NCBI GenBank assembly: GCA_963820105.1
Contig: CAWFYI010000001.1
Coordinates: forward strand, 868,001-932,000
Source of the DNA: CAWFYI01 sp963820105
Lineage (GTDB): Bacteria > Patescibacteriota > Saccharimonadia > Saccharimonadales > UBA4665
Reading direction: 5' to 3'
Length of the DNA: 64,000 bases
Shown here: piece after piece, positions 44,453 to 54,503 of the stretch
Numbering within the stretch: position 1 is the first letter of the stretch
Layout of the letters: every line of letters begins with the position of its first letter
Position numbers and translations under genes: made by a program
The notes under the pieces: generated by a model
Database searches by the model: none
What the model was told of the DNA's origin: nothing
Seen by the model: the letters and a program-made list of their open reading frames with translations, nothing else

Positions 44453-45403
44453 CTACAGTGTGATCTCCTCGTTAAATGATTCCCGGTATCGTCTGATGAG
44501 AGCTTCTTTGGAAAACTCCGTCTGAGTGCCGTGGTGCTCGATGATGAAAGAAGCGATGACCGAGCCCAAGCGTCCGCATTTTGGCAACTGCCATTGTCGC
44601 AAGTATCCATACAAAAAGCCAGCGCGGTAGCCGTCGCCAGCGCCCGTGGGATCGGTGAGCTTGGCTGATTTGCCTGGGGGTATCTTGTGCGGGCCGCCGG
44701 CCTTGGCGCCTTCGATTATGGAGCCGTCCCTGCCAAGAGTGGTGACTACCACGGGCACTTTGGCTTTGATTTCTTCGGCGCTGATGCCGGCTTTTTCGCT
44801 GAGCACGCTCAGTTCGTAATCATTGGTTATAAGGACTTCGGCGGCATCGATGCCGGCTTTCAGGCTGGCGGCGGGGCTGTTGCTGACCTGCTGGCCCGGG
44901 TCGTATACCAGGCGTAGTCCGTACTCGGCGCACTCGGCAACCTGGGCCTTCATGGATCCAGGGTCATGGGCCGATACGCACACCAGTACGTCCTGGCCGG
45001 CCCAAGGCTTCAGGGTCAGGCTTGTGGTGTCGGCCATGGCGCCGGGGTAGAAGCCGCCCACCTGGTTGTCCTCGCTGTCTGTCATGACGTTGAACGAAGC
45101 CGTGGGCAGTTTGCTGATGTGAACGGAGCTGGCATCGATGCCGGCGGACGATAATCGTTCAAGGTAATCCGAAGCGTCCGGCCCGACCGCGCCCATCAGG
45201 ATTGGCCGCTCGCCCAGCTGAGCCATGTTATAGGCGATGTTGGCGGCCACGCCGCCCGGCGTTTCTTCCAATTTGTCCAGCAGTACGCTCAAGGATAGGA
45301 CATGCAGTTTATCGGGCTTGATGAGGTCCCGGTACTTGCCGGAAAAGTTCATGATCCTATCGAGGGCGATCGATCCGCAGATAATAAGTCGGGGGTTGGC
45401 CAT
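44453..45403 (-). CDS. PfkB-family carbohydrate/nucleoside kinase, likely adenosine kinase
   Basis: 316 aa. Substrate-side motif GGVAANIAYNMAQLG, the ATP/anion-hole motif DPTGAGDGYRAGFLYG with catalytic Asp. PfkB kinases cover ribokinases and adenosine kinases; the position directly before ahcY makes adenosine the likely substrate, which pulls SAH hydrolysis forward. The start is ATG 45403. Confidence 0.85.
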   Translation of the reverse strand: MANPRLIICGSIALDRIMNFSGKYRDLIKPDKLHVLSLSVLLDKLEETPGGVAANIAYNMAQLGERPILMGAVGPDASDYLERLSSAGIDASSVHISKLPTASFNVMTDSEDNQVGGFYPGAMADTTSLTLKPWAGQDVLVCVSAHDPGSMKAQVAECAEYGLRLVYDPGQQVSNSPAASLKAGIDAAEVLITNDYELSVLSEKAGISAEEIKAKVPVVVTTLGRDGSIIEGAKAGGPHKIPPGKSAKLTDPTGAGDGYRAGFLYGYLRQWQLPKCGRLGSVIASFIIEHHGTQTEFSKEALIRRYRESFNEEITL

Positions 45404-45444
45404 TTGTCCTTTAAGTATATAGGATTTGGTATACTACGAGTACC

Positions 45445-46570
45445 GTGTCAACATATAAACTCATTCAGGATATAGAGGCCGAGGACCACATTTTGGGCCC
45501 GCTGTCGCTCAGGCAGTTCATTTTTGCGCTGATAGCTGCGTTCCTGTTTTATATATGTTTCCTTGCGGTTACCAAGCACGTGCCTTTTATGCTGGCAGTT
45601 TTCCTGCCGCCAGCCCTTTTCTGCGCGTTCTTCGCCTTTCCTTGGGGCAGGGACCAGCCAACCGAGCTCTGGGCGCTGGCCAAGATACGTTTCTGGTTCA
45701 AACCGCGCAAACGCGTGTGGAACCAGAGTGGCGTAAAGGAGTTGGTGACCATAAACGTGCCGAAAAAGGTCGAACGTATATTGACTGACAACCTGAGCCA
45801 GACAGAGGTTAAGAGCCGCCTGGAGGCACTGGCCAACACCATAGACAGCCGCGGCTGGGCAATCAAGCACATAGACGCCGTGGGCTACAGCATGCCGTCG
45901 TCGGACAGCAGCTCCGACCGGCTGATCGACATACCCGAAGAAGCCCCGCCGCAGGAAGTGCCGGCGGATCTGGCCGTCGCCGATATAATGGACACCGACA
46001 CCAACCCCATAGCCAAACAGTTCGACACCATGATCAACCAATCCACGCAGGAATACAGACAGCGGCTGATAAACCAACTCAGCCAGCCCGCGGCGGCAAC
46101 ACCTCCCCAGGCACAACCCAGCAGTGGTTCATGGATCATAATCCGGTCCCGGGGCGACCTGCGCCGGCAGTATCGGCACCAGCCGCCGCACCAACGCTGC
46201 CGACAGCCGGAATCGTGCCGTCCGCAATGCCCGCGGACCCGGAAGTCATAGGTGGTGGAGCCGCGACCGCGGCCGACGACGTGGAACTAAGCGCCCAGCT
46301 TAAGAAACGTGCCGACCAGCCAAGGAATACGGTCATCTCAGAACTCTGCAGCCCACCGGAACGAAGCCCGCAACAGACGCCCCGCCAGTGGCGGCGGCAA
46401 CAGCGCCGGCAGCGGGCGGCCAGGCGTCGGACGACTCTTCTACAGGGGTGACAGCTAGCAATGACCCTGCTATACTGTCCCTGAGCAAGAATGACGATCT
46501 GAACGTGGCTACGATAGCCCGTGAAGCTCAAAGAACCCGGCCAGATAGTAGGACACAGGCGAAGTCGTAA
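45445..46570 (+). CDS. PrgI/VirB3-like secretion protein with disordered tail (two frameshifts)
   Basis: GTG 45445 lies 9 nt after TATACT (45430-45435). Residues about 1-110 are PrgI-like: LGPLSLRQFIFALIAAFLFYICF with two close membrane helices, then FPWGRDQPTELWALAKIRFWFKPRKRVW. A tail of more than 200 residues rich in Pro, Ala and Gln follows. The open frame ends at 46251, but sense passes to a second frame near 46130-46140 (HNPVPGRPAPAVSAPAAA) and to a third near 46330-46370 (PPVAAATAPAAGGQASDD), which stops cleanly at 46568-46570. I read this as one gene with two base errors. PrgI couples the ATPase to the membrane channel. Confidence 0.78.
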
Positions 46571-46633
46571 TTTCATTGCACTGATTTCCGGAGCCAAGCC
46601 GGAGACGAATTGAAACAAAGGTGGGCACTTAGC

Positions 46634-47516
46634 ATGAATCCCTCGGCACCAGAGCAGCAGGATCCGTCCCGGTTGGCGGTCGATGCCGTCGTGCCCGGTT
46701 CCGGGCAGCAGCCGGTTCCGCCGCAGGGCCAGATGGTCTCAGGCCAGGCCGCAGTACCGGAACGGGCAAACAGGCCAAGGGCGATAAGGGCCATGCGAAC
46801 AGCACCCAGAACTCCCTGCAGATCGCCGAGATCCGCGACGGTATAGTGATCATGAATGACGGCTCCTTCAGGTCGGTGGTCATGGTCAAAAGCATCAATT
46901 TCGATCTTATGAGCCCACAGGAGCAAGAAGCTGTCGAGTACAGCTACCAGGGGTTTTTGAACTCGCTTTATTTCCCGATTCAGATTTTTTTGCGTTCACA
47001 GAAGGTTGATCTGCGGCCTTACATAGAAAAGCTCGACAAGATCCGCACCGAGCACGACAACATGCTGCTGGCGATGCTGATGGAAGATTACATAGGCTAC
47101 ATGGCCGAATTGAGTCAGCAGACCAACATCATGGACAAGAAGTTCTACGTGGTCATACCGTATTTCCCGGTCGTAGAGGTGCAGCAGGCAATGACGAAAA
47201 GCAAGAACTTCCTTGGCGGCGTCGGCAACTTGTTCAAAAAGTCGGACCAGCACGTAGTGATCAACGAAGCCGATCTGGAGGACGCCAAGACTGAACTGCG
47301 CAACCGCGTGCAAGCGGTACTGGCCGGTATGCGGCAATGCGGCATCCAGGGTCTGCCGCTCGACACGCAGGAACTCATAGAGCTGTACTACGACACCTAC
47401 AACCCCGATACCGCCACGCGCCAGCAACTTAAGGATTTTAATATGCCACGGCCGATGTCATTACCAAAGGCGAAGGTAATGCGCCCCAGCCGCACCTGGA
47501 CAAGGAGCTACAGTAA
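46634..47516 (+). CDS. TraC/VirB4 N-terminal-domain protein as a separate gene (two frameshifts)
   Basis: ATG 46634 follows AAAGGTGGG. The first 45 residues are Pro/Gln-rich, then sense changes frame near 46766-46780 (GDKGHANSTQNSLQIAEIRDG), the main domain reads MNDGSFRSVVMVKSINFDLMS and FLNSLYFPIQIFLRSQ, which resembles the N-terminal domain of TraC/TrsE-type VirB4 proteins. A further shift near 47440 restores the end ADVITKGEGNAPQPHLDKEL and TAA at 47514-47516, overlapping the VirB4 start. Splitting this domain from the ATPase is a feature I associate with CPR loci. Confidence 0.72.
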
Positions 47517-49522
47517 TGTTCGGGAGTAAGAAAAAACAGCCGCCCGCGGACCCCGCGGCCATCACCCAGGCACAGCACCAGCGGGAAGAGCAGGAAGTCC
47601 AGGAGGCCTTCCAGAAAGGCATAACCGCACTGCGCGATTTCATCGCGCCAAGCTCACTGGAGTTCAGTAGCACCCACTTCCAGATCGGCACCCGCTATGC
47701 CCGCACCTATTACGTCTACGGTTATCCGCGCCAGCTATATACAGGCTGGCTAGCAGCATGGTCAACCTCGATGAAGTCATCGACCTTAGACTGTACATAT
47801 ATCCGGTGGAGAGCCAGGTGGTGCTTGAAAACCTTAAAAAGAAAGTGACCCAGCTGGAGGCCGGCATACAGATTGACGCCGAGAAAGGCCGGGTACGCGA
47901 TCCGGGCAAACAGGCGGCCATCGTCGACGCCGAAGAGATGCGCGACAAGCTGCAGGTTGGCGAAGAGCGGTTTTTCCGGTTTGGCTTTTATTTCAGCTGT
48001 ATGGCGGCAGCATGGAAGAACTGGAATTCATATCCCATAAGGTCGAGTCGATGTTCGGCCAGCAGCTGGTTTACAGCAAGCCTGCCACATCGCAGCAGGA
48101 ACAGGGCCTGAACAGCACCGTGCCGCAGCTGGTAGACCAGTTGCAGATTCGCCGCAACATGAGCACCGGTGCGCTCAGCACCAGTTTTCCGTTCACCAGC
48201 GCCGACCTGAGCCAGGAAAACGGCATACTTTACGGCATCAACATGCATAACTCCGGCTTGGTGATATTCGACCGGTTCACTCTGGAAAACGGCAACTGCG
48301 TGGTCTTTGCCAAGTCCGGCGCTGGCAAGAGTTTCCTGGTCAAATTGGAGGCTTTGCGCAGCATGATGTTCGGCACCGAGATATTTATCATCGACCCCGA
48401 AAACGAGTATCAGAGGATGTGCGAAGCGGTTGGCGGAGCCTACGTGCGTCTGAGCCTGAACTCGAACACCCGCATCAATCCCTTTGATTTGCCCAAAGTG
48501 GTCGATAGCGAGGAAGCCGATAACGCTTTGCGCAGTAACCTGATAACTCTGCACGGGCTGCTGAGACTGATGATGGGTGGCGCGCAGGTCCAGATGGCCG
48601 GCGGTTCGGCGGCCTCGATGCCGGCCTTGCACCGTCCGAAGAAGCAGACCTGGATGCGGCTTTAATAGAAACCTACGCCAGAGCCGGCATCACCAACGAT
48701 CCGCTGACGCACCAGAGCCGCCCGCCGACCATAGTCGACCTTTACGACACGTTGCTGCACATGGGCGGTACCGGTCCGACAGCTGGCTCAGCGCTTGCGC
48801 AAATACACTACCGGTACGTTTGCGGGCATCTTCTCCAGCAAAGCAATATAGATATCAATAACCCGCTGGTGGTTTTCAACATGCGCGACCTGGAGGATGA
48901 GCTACGGCCAGTTGCCATGTATATAGTCCTGAATTACATTTGGAACAAGACCAAGAGCGACCAAAAAAGCCGCATTCTGGTCGTGGACGAGGCCTGGCAG
49001 CTTATGAAATACGAGGATTCCGCTAATTTCCTATTCAGCCTGGCTAAGCGGGCCCGCAAATACAACTTGGCAGTCACTACGATTTCCCAAGACGTCGAAG
49101 ACTTTATGGGTTCGCGCATGGGCCGGGCGATCGTGGCTAACGCCAGCATGCAGTTCCTGCTCAAGCAGTCGCCGTCCGCGGTTGACGTGCTAACCGATGT
49201 CTTCAAGCTTACCAGCGAAGAGAAAAAACGTCTGAGCCAGTTCCCGGTCGGCCAGGGGCTTTTCTTTGCCGGGCAGAACCACGTCCACATCCAGATAGTC
49301 GCCAGCCCAACCGAAACCAGCCTGATTACCACGAACCCTGACCAGGTCCGTCAAATCGAACAGGCCGCTGAGCGTCAACAGAGCGGCGAGTTCAATCAGG
49401 CTGAAGGCTCTATCGACCTAACCAAGGCGCCCGGGTCGGGAGCCGCGGACCTCGACCAAGGATACGGCGGCAATAATTACGCGCAGCCCGGCGGCAATAC
49501 AGCCGCCACACCTACCGAATAG
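47516..49522 (+). CDS. virB4: VirB4/TraC secretion ATPase (about five frameshifts)
   Basis: ATG 47516. The ATPase that powers pilus assembly and substrate transfer. Walker A FAKSGAGKSFLVKLEAL, the acidic IDPENEYQRM, Walker B RILVVDEAWQLMKYEDS, then ISQDVEDFMGS, as in VirB4. Sense jumps frame near 47745-47757, 47988-47997, 48620-48630, and out and back near 48780 and 48843; each side of a jump matches the family (LYTGWL then SSMVNLDEV; FYFQLYGGSMEELEF; QLAQRLRKYTTGTFAGIFSS). No other VirB4 is in the window, so consensus errors are more likely than decay. The Gly/Asn-rich tail ends at 49522. Confidence 0.85.
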
Positions 49523-49561
49523 CGTATAATAAATCTATAAAGTGCTTTAGGTTAAACCAAC

Positions 49562-49940
49562 ATGGCTGAAACAGACATGCAATCGCCCGAGGAGAACAAG
49601 CCTGAACTAGGCAGGGACGCTTTGCGCCGTAGCGAAGGCAGGTCAGCCGCCGGCGCGGCAAGCGCCCAGATGCAAGGTCCAGATCCGGAAGAGGTGTGGG
49701 CGGGGGCGGCAGACAGCCTGACATAAGATCCAGATCCGGAAGAGGTGTGGGCGGGGGCGGCAGACAGCCTGACATAAGATCCAGGTCCAGGAAGAGGCAT
49801 GCGGCCACGTGGGGGCCATCCAAGTCCAGGCGGCACGCGCAACCCCGGAGGTGGCGGATATGTTCCAGCCCTTCGGAGCTCAAGAAGACGCCGAGGAGAT
49901 GGCGAGTCTTTATAACGACAGCGACGGACAACCACCAACC
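49562..49940 (+). pseudogene. Truncated secretion-locus gene at the RHS junction
   Basis: ATG 49562 opens 54 codons (MAETDMQSPEENKPELGRD) to TAA 49724-49726. A duplicated 51-bp block carries that stop twice. After it, in another frame, sensible acidic protein sequence goes on (ADMFQPFGAQEDAEEMASLYN, DSDGQPP) until about 49940, where RHS sequence begins. It is probably the start of the gene after virB4, cut by the junction. Confidence 0.55.
49681..49782 (+). repeat. Two perfect 51-bp tandem copies
   Basis: Copies at 49681-49731 and 49732-49782, 17 codons each and including a TAA in the main frame, followed by a partial third start. Real slippage or an assembly artefact. Confidence 0.85.
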
Positions 49941-49944
49941 TGGG

Positions 49945-51752
49945 GCCAGCGCGACGACCAACGGCAACGTGGTGACCAGCACCCAGTTCGCCGATGTAAC
50001 GGCCTGGCGCGAACCACGGTGACCGCCTACGACGCCTTGAACCGGCCGGTGACGGTGACGACCGATTACGTGAACGGCGTCTATGACGCCGCCCACCCGG
50101 ACGAAGATGTGCAGCAGGTGACCGGCTACGATGCCAATGGCAATGTAGTCACCGCCGCCGCAGCGGCCGATGTACGGCCTGGCGCGCATGACCGTCACGA
50201 CCTACGACGCCTTGAACCGGCCGGTGACGGTGACCATCAATTACGTGGATGGCGGGTCTCGACTCGGCTGATCCGGATGAAGAATGTCGAGCGTCACGGG
50301 ATACGACGCCAACGGCAACGTCCTGACCACCACGGAGTTTGCCGGCATCTCGGGCCTGGAGCGCAAGACGGTCACCGCCTACGACGCCCTAAACCGGCCG
50401 GTGACGGTGACCACCAATTACGTGAATGGGGTGTTCGACCCAGCGCATCCGGACGAAGACATTCCCAGCCTGACTGGCTACGACGCGAGCGGCAATGTGG
50501 TGACCGGCGCCCATCCCCCGGCATCTCGGGGTTGGCACGCAAGACCGTCACTGCCTACGACGCCTTGAACCGCCCGGTGACCGTTTTCACCAACTATATC
50601 AATGGGGCCCTTGACGGCACCCATGCAAATCAAGAACATAGCGGCGGTGACCGAGCATGACGCCAACGGCCGGGTGGTGGCTGTCGCCCGGTATGCCGGC
50701 ATTCCGGCCTGGAGCGCATCAGCCACACCGAATACGACAGCCTGGGCCACCCGGTCACGGTCACGGCCACTACACGGTGCTGCCTTCGACCCCGCTCACC
50801 CCGATCTCAACGTCCAGTCCATCAGCGAGTACAACGCGGCCGGCTACGTGCTGACCCGCACCGCGTTCGCCAATGTGCCGGCTCTGGCGCAAGCCACGGT
50901 CACCCAGTACGACGACCTGGGCCGGGCCGTGCGCACCATCCAAAACTACACCGGCTCGGGCGACTTCGACCCGAAAATGTCCCCGACCAGAACATTGAGC
51001 AGGTGACGCTCTACGACGGCGCCGGGCAGGTGACCGCCACGGTGGAATACCGCGGCGGGCCAGAGCTGGCCACCCAGGTCATCACAACCACCTACGCCTA
51101 TGATGGCTCGGCCGGACAATCACAACCACCAGCCCGCTGACCGGCAGCGAAGTGGCCCAGACGCTCCTGGGCTACGACGCCCTGGGCCAGGTCGTCGCCC
51201 AGACCGACGCCCTGACGCGGAAGATCGTCACCCAGTACGACCAACTCCGGCGGCCACTCACCGTAACGGCCAACTATGTAGATGGCGTCTTTAGCGGCGG
51301 CACGCCGGACGAAGACCTGCAGACCGTCACTGCCTACGACACGGCCAGCGACCGGCTGAGCGTGCGCGATCCCGAGTCCATCACCACTCGCTTCCAGTAT
51401 GACCGGCTGGGGCGGATCGCGGTCGTGACCAATGCCCTGACCGGCACCACCCGCTATGCGTTTGATGCCGCCGGGCAGGTGATCACCATCACCGACGCCC
51501 TGACCCACAACACCACCATGGCCTATGATTTGCTCGGCCGCCAGACGCGCCAGGCGGATGCCCTGGGCCACACCAGCGTCTACACCTACGATGCCGCCAG
51601 CAACCGCGTCCAGATACCGACGCCAATGGCGCCACGACCGTTTACACCTATGATCTGAACAGCCAATTGACCAACATCGACTACCCGGCCGGCTGGGCCG
51701 ACGTGGCCTTCGTGTTCGACGGCGCCGGCCACCGCACCGTGATGACCGACGG
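49945..51752 (+). pseudogene. RHS/YD-repeat protein, upstream part with many frameshifts
   Basis: All frames together encode RHS repeats such as TVTAYDALNRPVTV, NYVNGVFDPAHPDEDI and GYDANGNVVT, but no frame stays open. Against the second RHS cassette, one base is missing near 51750 (GACGGTTGGGCG where copy 2 has GGGTTGGGGG), and others near 51105 and 51614. Most changes look like lost bases in G or C runs. Whether this is decay or consensus error is open; the intact frame resumes at 51753. The 5' end begins abruptly with no start codon or signal peptide. Confidence 0.75.
49950..51000 (+). repeat. Degenerate tandem repeats of about 177 bp inside the RHS gene
   Basis: The block TACGACGCCTTGAACCGG and its variants recur near 50025, 50200, 50377 and 50553, spaced 175-178 bp (59 codons), with weaker copies to about 50950. 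Each encodes one long YD-type unit. Confidence 0.7.
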
Positions 51753-53807
51753 TTGGGCGTGACCACTTGGACCTACGACCTGTTGGGCCGGCCCATCACC
51801 GTGACCGACCCCTATAGTGCCTCGGTGGGCTATGTCTACGATTCCGCCGGGGACCGGCTGGCGCTGACCTATCCCGATTGCCGGGTGGCCCACTACGTCT
51901 ATGACCTGGCCAACCGGCTGACACAAGCTTCATCCCTGTGCCAGGATTTTGCCACCAATATCTATGATTACGACGCTGCTGGACGCCTGATCACCACCAC
52001 CCTGGCCAACGGAGTAACGTCGCTCTACACGTACGACGATGCCGACCGGCTGAGCACGCTCACGCACAGCCAGTTTGGCTGGACGCTGGGGGCTTACACC
52101 TATACCGTCGATGCCAGCGGCAACCGGGCCGTAGTGGTCGAGAGCCTGCAAGCGCCCGACAGCCTGCCGGGCACGATCACCACTACGGTCATCAGCTACA
52201 CCTACGACAATCTCTACCGGCTGACCGAAGCCGATTACAGCAGCGGCCAGGTGTTCACCTACACCTACGACGCGGTGGGCAACCGGCTGGCGGACGGCGG
52301 GTCAGGCGGGGCCACGGCCTACGCCTACGACAACGCCAACCGGCTGATCACCATCAACGGGACGATTACCTACACCTGGGACGCCAATGGCAACCTGATC
52401 GACAACGGGCAGGGGGTGACCTACACCTACGATGCCACCAACCGGCTGCTGGCCTTGAATGCGAACATCTATGCGTATACCTATGACGGGCTGGGCAACC
52501 GGCTGCAGCAGATAGCCAGCGGCGTGCCGATCACCTACACCAACGATATTGCAGGGGATCTGTCCCAGGTGCTGGTTGAGACGACCGACACGGGGGCTAC
52601 GACCTATCTGTATGGGCTGGAGCGGTTGGCGCAGCAAGGGCCGGCCAGCACGGATTACTTCCTGGACGACGGGTTGGGCTCGGTGCGGCAATTGGCGGAT
52701 GCCAGCGGGGACGTAACACTGGAGAAGGCGTATGACCCCTATGGCCACCCACTCAGCACCCTGGGCAGCGGCTCGACCAACTACGATTTCGCCGGGGAGT
52801 ATAAGGACCCGTCGGCACTCATTTTTCTACGGGCACGGTATTACACATCTCGAAGGGGACGCTTTATCGAAGCCGATACGTGGAGCGGCGACTACAGCGC
52901 CCCCATCTCTCGGAACGAATATCTATATGCCGATGGCAACCCGGTTGTCAACGTTGATCCATCCGGCCACCTGTGCGTCGGGGGCTTCTCTTGGGGCGCT
53001 GATCAACCCTGCACTGCTCAACAAGCCACGCAGTGGACCGAAAATTATCGCGCTGCGGCTCAGTTATTCTATTCTTTGGGTGGTCCGGGCACACAAGCCA
53101 CTGCAAATTTCGCGGCTGGATTCTTTGATGAGTTCTTCGATGCCGTGGCGATTGTTCCCATTATGTCGCTGGCCCGCTGCACGGCCATCTCCATATTGGG
53201 CGACCAGTATGGCCAGCAGGTTTATCAGAATCGGAGTAACCCGTACTTTGTTGCTGGCCGCTATTTTGGGCGCGGCACCGCGGCAGATATTGGAGCGGCT
53301 GGTATCGGTCTCGCTTTGGTCGGTGCGGGCAGCGGTACGGCTGTCAGCCTGAGTGGAATTGGTGCTGCTGTTGGGGTGCCAGTCATTGCCGAAAGTGTAT
53401 TGATTGGCGCATATGGGACTGCGGTGCTGACAAATGTTGGGGTTCGGACGCTTGTCGATCCGCTACCCAATATTTACTTCGCAAAATCGTCCCGCCCTAA
53501 GAACTCGCAAGGCGATCCTTATCCCACTCAAAAAGTGCGTAACTACGGCGAAGTTCCTTTTCCAAGTGGTAAAATCAAGGTCACTGTTCCTGACGCTATG
53601 CGCGCCAAATTCACTGATACTTACAGGGAGAAATTCAGAACCTGGTGGAAAAACACCTATGGGTGGTATCCTTCAGAGACTAAATATCAAATACATCACA
53701 TCCAACCTTTGGCACGTAATGGCACCAATGAATTCAGCAATTTGGTACCCTTGCTAAAAGGAATACAACACCAGCAATTTACCAATTGGTGGTATTACTA
53801 CCCTTAG
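51753..53807 (+). CDS. RHS repeat protein with C-terminal HNH-type nuclease toxin
   Basis: 684 codons stay open; the true start lies upstream (TTG at 51753 is only where the frame resumes). YD repeats run to about residue 330, then the RHS core end (YDFAGEYKDPSALIFLRARYYTSRRGRFIEAD and YLYADGNPVVNVDPSGH in outline). The variable tip has a hydrophobic Gly/Ala region and ends YQIHHIQPLARNGTNEFSNL followed by H and W residues, an HNH/His-Me finger nuclease pattern. RHS shells enclose the toxin until it is cleaved off and delivered. The SUKH gene next to it would protect the producer. Confidence 0.85.
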   Translation: MGVTTWTYDLLGRPITVTDPYSASVGYVYDSAGDRLALTYPDCRVAHYVYDLANRLTQASSLCQDFATNIYDYDAAGRLITTTLANGVTSLYTYDDADRLSTLTHSQFGWTLGAYTYTVDASGNRAVVVESLQAPDSLPGTITTTVISYTYDNLYRLTEADYSSGQVFTYTYDAVGNRLADGGSGGATAYAYDNANRLITINGTITYTWDANGNLIDNGQGVTYTYDATNRLLALNANIYAYTYDGLGNRLQQIASGVPITYTNDIAGDLSQVLVETTDTGATTYLYGLERLAQQGPASTDYFLDDGLGSVRQLADASGDVTLEKAYDPYGHPLSTLGSGSTNYDFAGEYKDPSALIFLRARYYTSRRGRFIEADTWSGDYSAPISRNEYLYADGNPVVNVDPSGHLCVGGFSWGADQPCTAQQATQWTENYRAAAQLFYSLGGPGTQATANFAAGFFDEFFDAVAIVPIMSLARCTAISILGDQYGQQVYQNRSNPYFVAGRYFGRGTAADIGAAGIGLALVGAGSGTAVSLSGIGAAVGVPVIAESVLIGAYGTAVLTNVGVRTLVDPLPNIYFAKSSRPKNSQGDPYPTQKVRNYGEVPFPSGKIKVTVPDAMRAKFTDTYREKFRTWWKNTYGWYPSETKYQIHHIQPLARNGTNEFSNLVPLLKGIQHQQFTNWWYYYP

Positions 53808-53821
53808 TTGATCTTTATGCC

Positions 53822-54289
53822 ATGAACAATTATGAATTCCTCAAGCGCTATGTTAAAAGCTTGCCGGCTAAGAGGAAGCGGAAATTCGTACTCCAACCGG
53901 GCATTTCAGCGCACCAATTGGCCAAAATGGAACGCCACGTTGGTATTGCCGCTCCTTCGGAACTTCACGAATTCTATAGTTTTTCATATGGCGCCCGCCT
54001 TGGTGATTACAAGGTTCTTATACTTGAAGAAATCGCAGCCGAGTTGCGAAATGGCATTTGGGATAACAGAAGTCAAAAGTCAAATGGTTTCTTGCCATTC
54101 GCCGAATTATTAGGCGTGGGTGATTATTTAGTTTTTGATCCAAACGTTACTTCTGACGCTGGGATGCTTATCCGAGATGGTTTCCACGAATATCCACCTG
54201 AGCTGTGGCGCCCAATCTGTTTCGGGCTAAGACCATTGCTCGCAAATTTTACAAAGACGAAATTCGAACCATTCTGGCTCAATAAGTAG
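53822..54289 (+). CDS. SUKH (SMI1/KNR4) family immunity protein
   Basis: 155 aa from ATG 53822, 14 nt after the RHS toxin. LPFAELLGVGDYLVFDPN and the end PICFGLRPLLANFTK are typical of SUKH domains, which are immunity proteins to many nuclease toxins, including HNH types. Lower GC than the RHS core, as is common for tip/immunity cassettes. Confidence 0.8.
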   Translation: MNNYEFLKRYVKSLPAKRKRKFVLQPGISAHQLAKMERHVGIAAPSELHEFYSFSYGARLGDYKVLILEEIAAELRNGIWDNRSQKSNGFLPFAELLGVGDYLVFDPNVTSDAGMLIRDGFHEYPPELWRPICFGLRPLLANFTKTKFEPFWLNK

Positions 54290-54503
54290 TGAGCATGCCG
54301 CCATAGTGGCCTGAGACGTCGTACAAATAATGCGGTTCGTTGCCGATCGGCAGGATCGCGTTGTCAAAAACCCGTCTTGGCGAGTATGCCCCTAACTTAA
54401 CAGAAGCCTGTCGCTCGTTAACCATTCCAGACGTAGGCTCTTGGCAAAACGACAAGGGCCTACCGGTCCCAGTCGTGCTGGTGGGTGGTGTCACTCAACG
54501 TGA

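Noticed and set aside
47516..49522. VirB4 as a decayed pseudogene
   Set aside because: Every frame break has intact family sequence on both sides, the neighbouring genes show the same kind of break, and the active motifs are perfect; error is the simpler reading.
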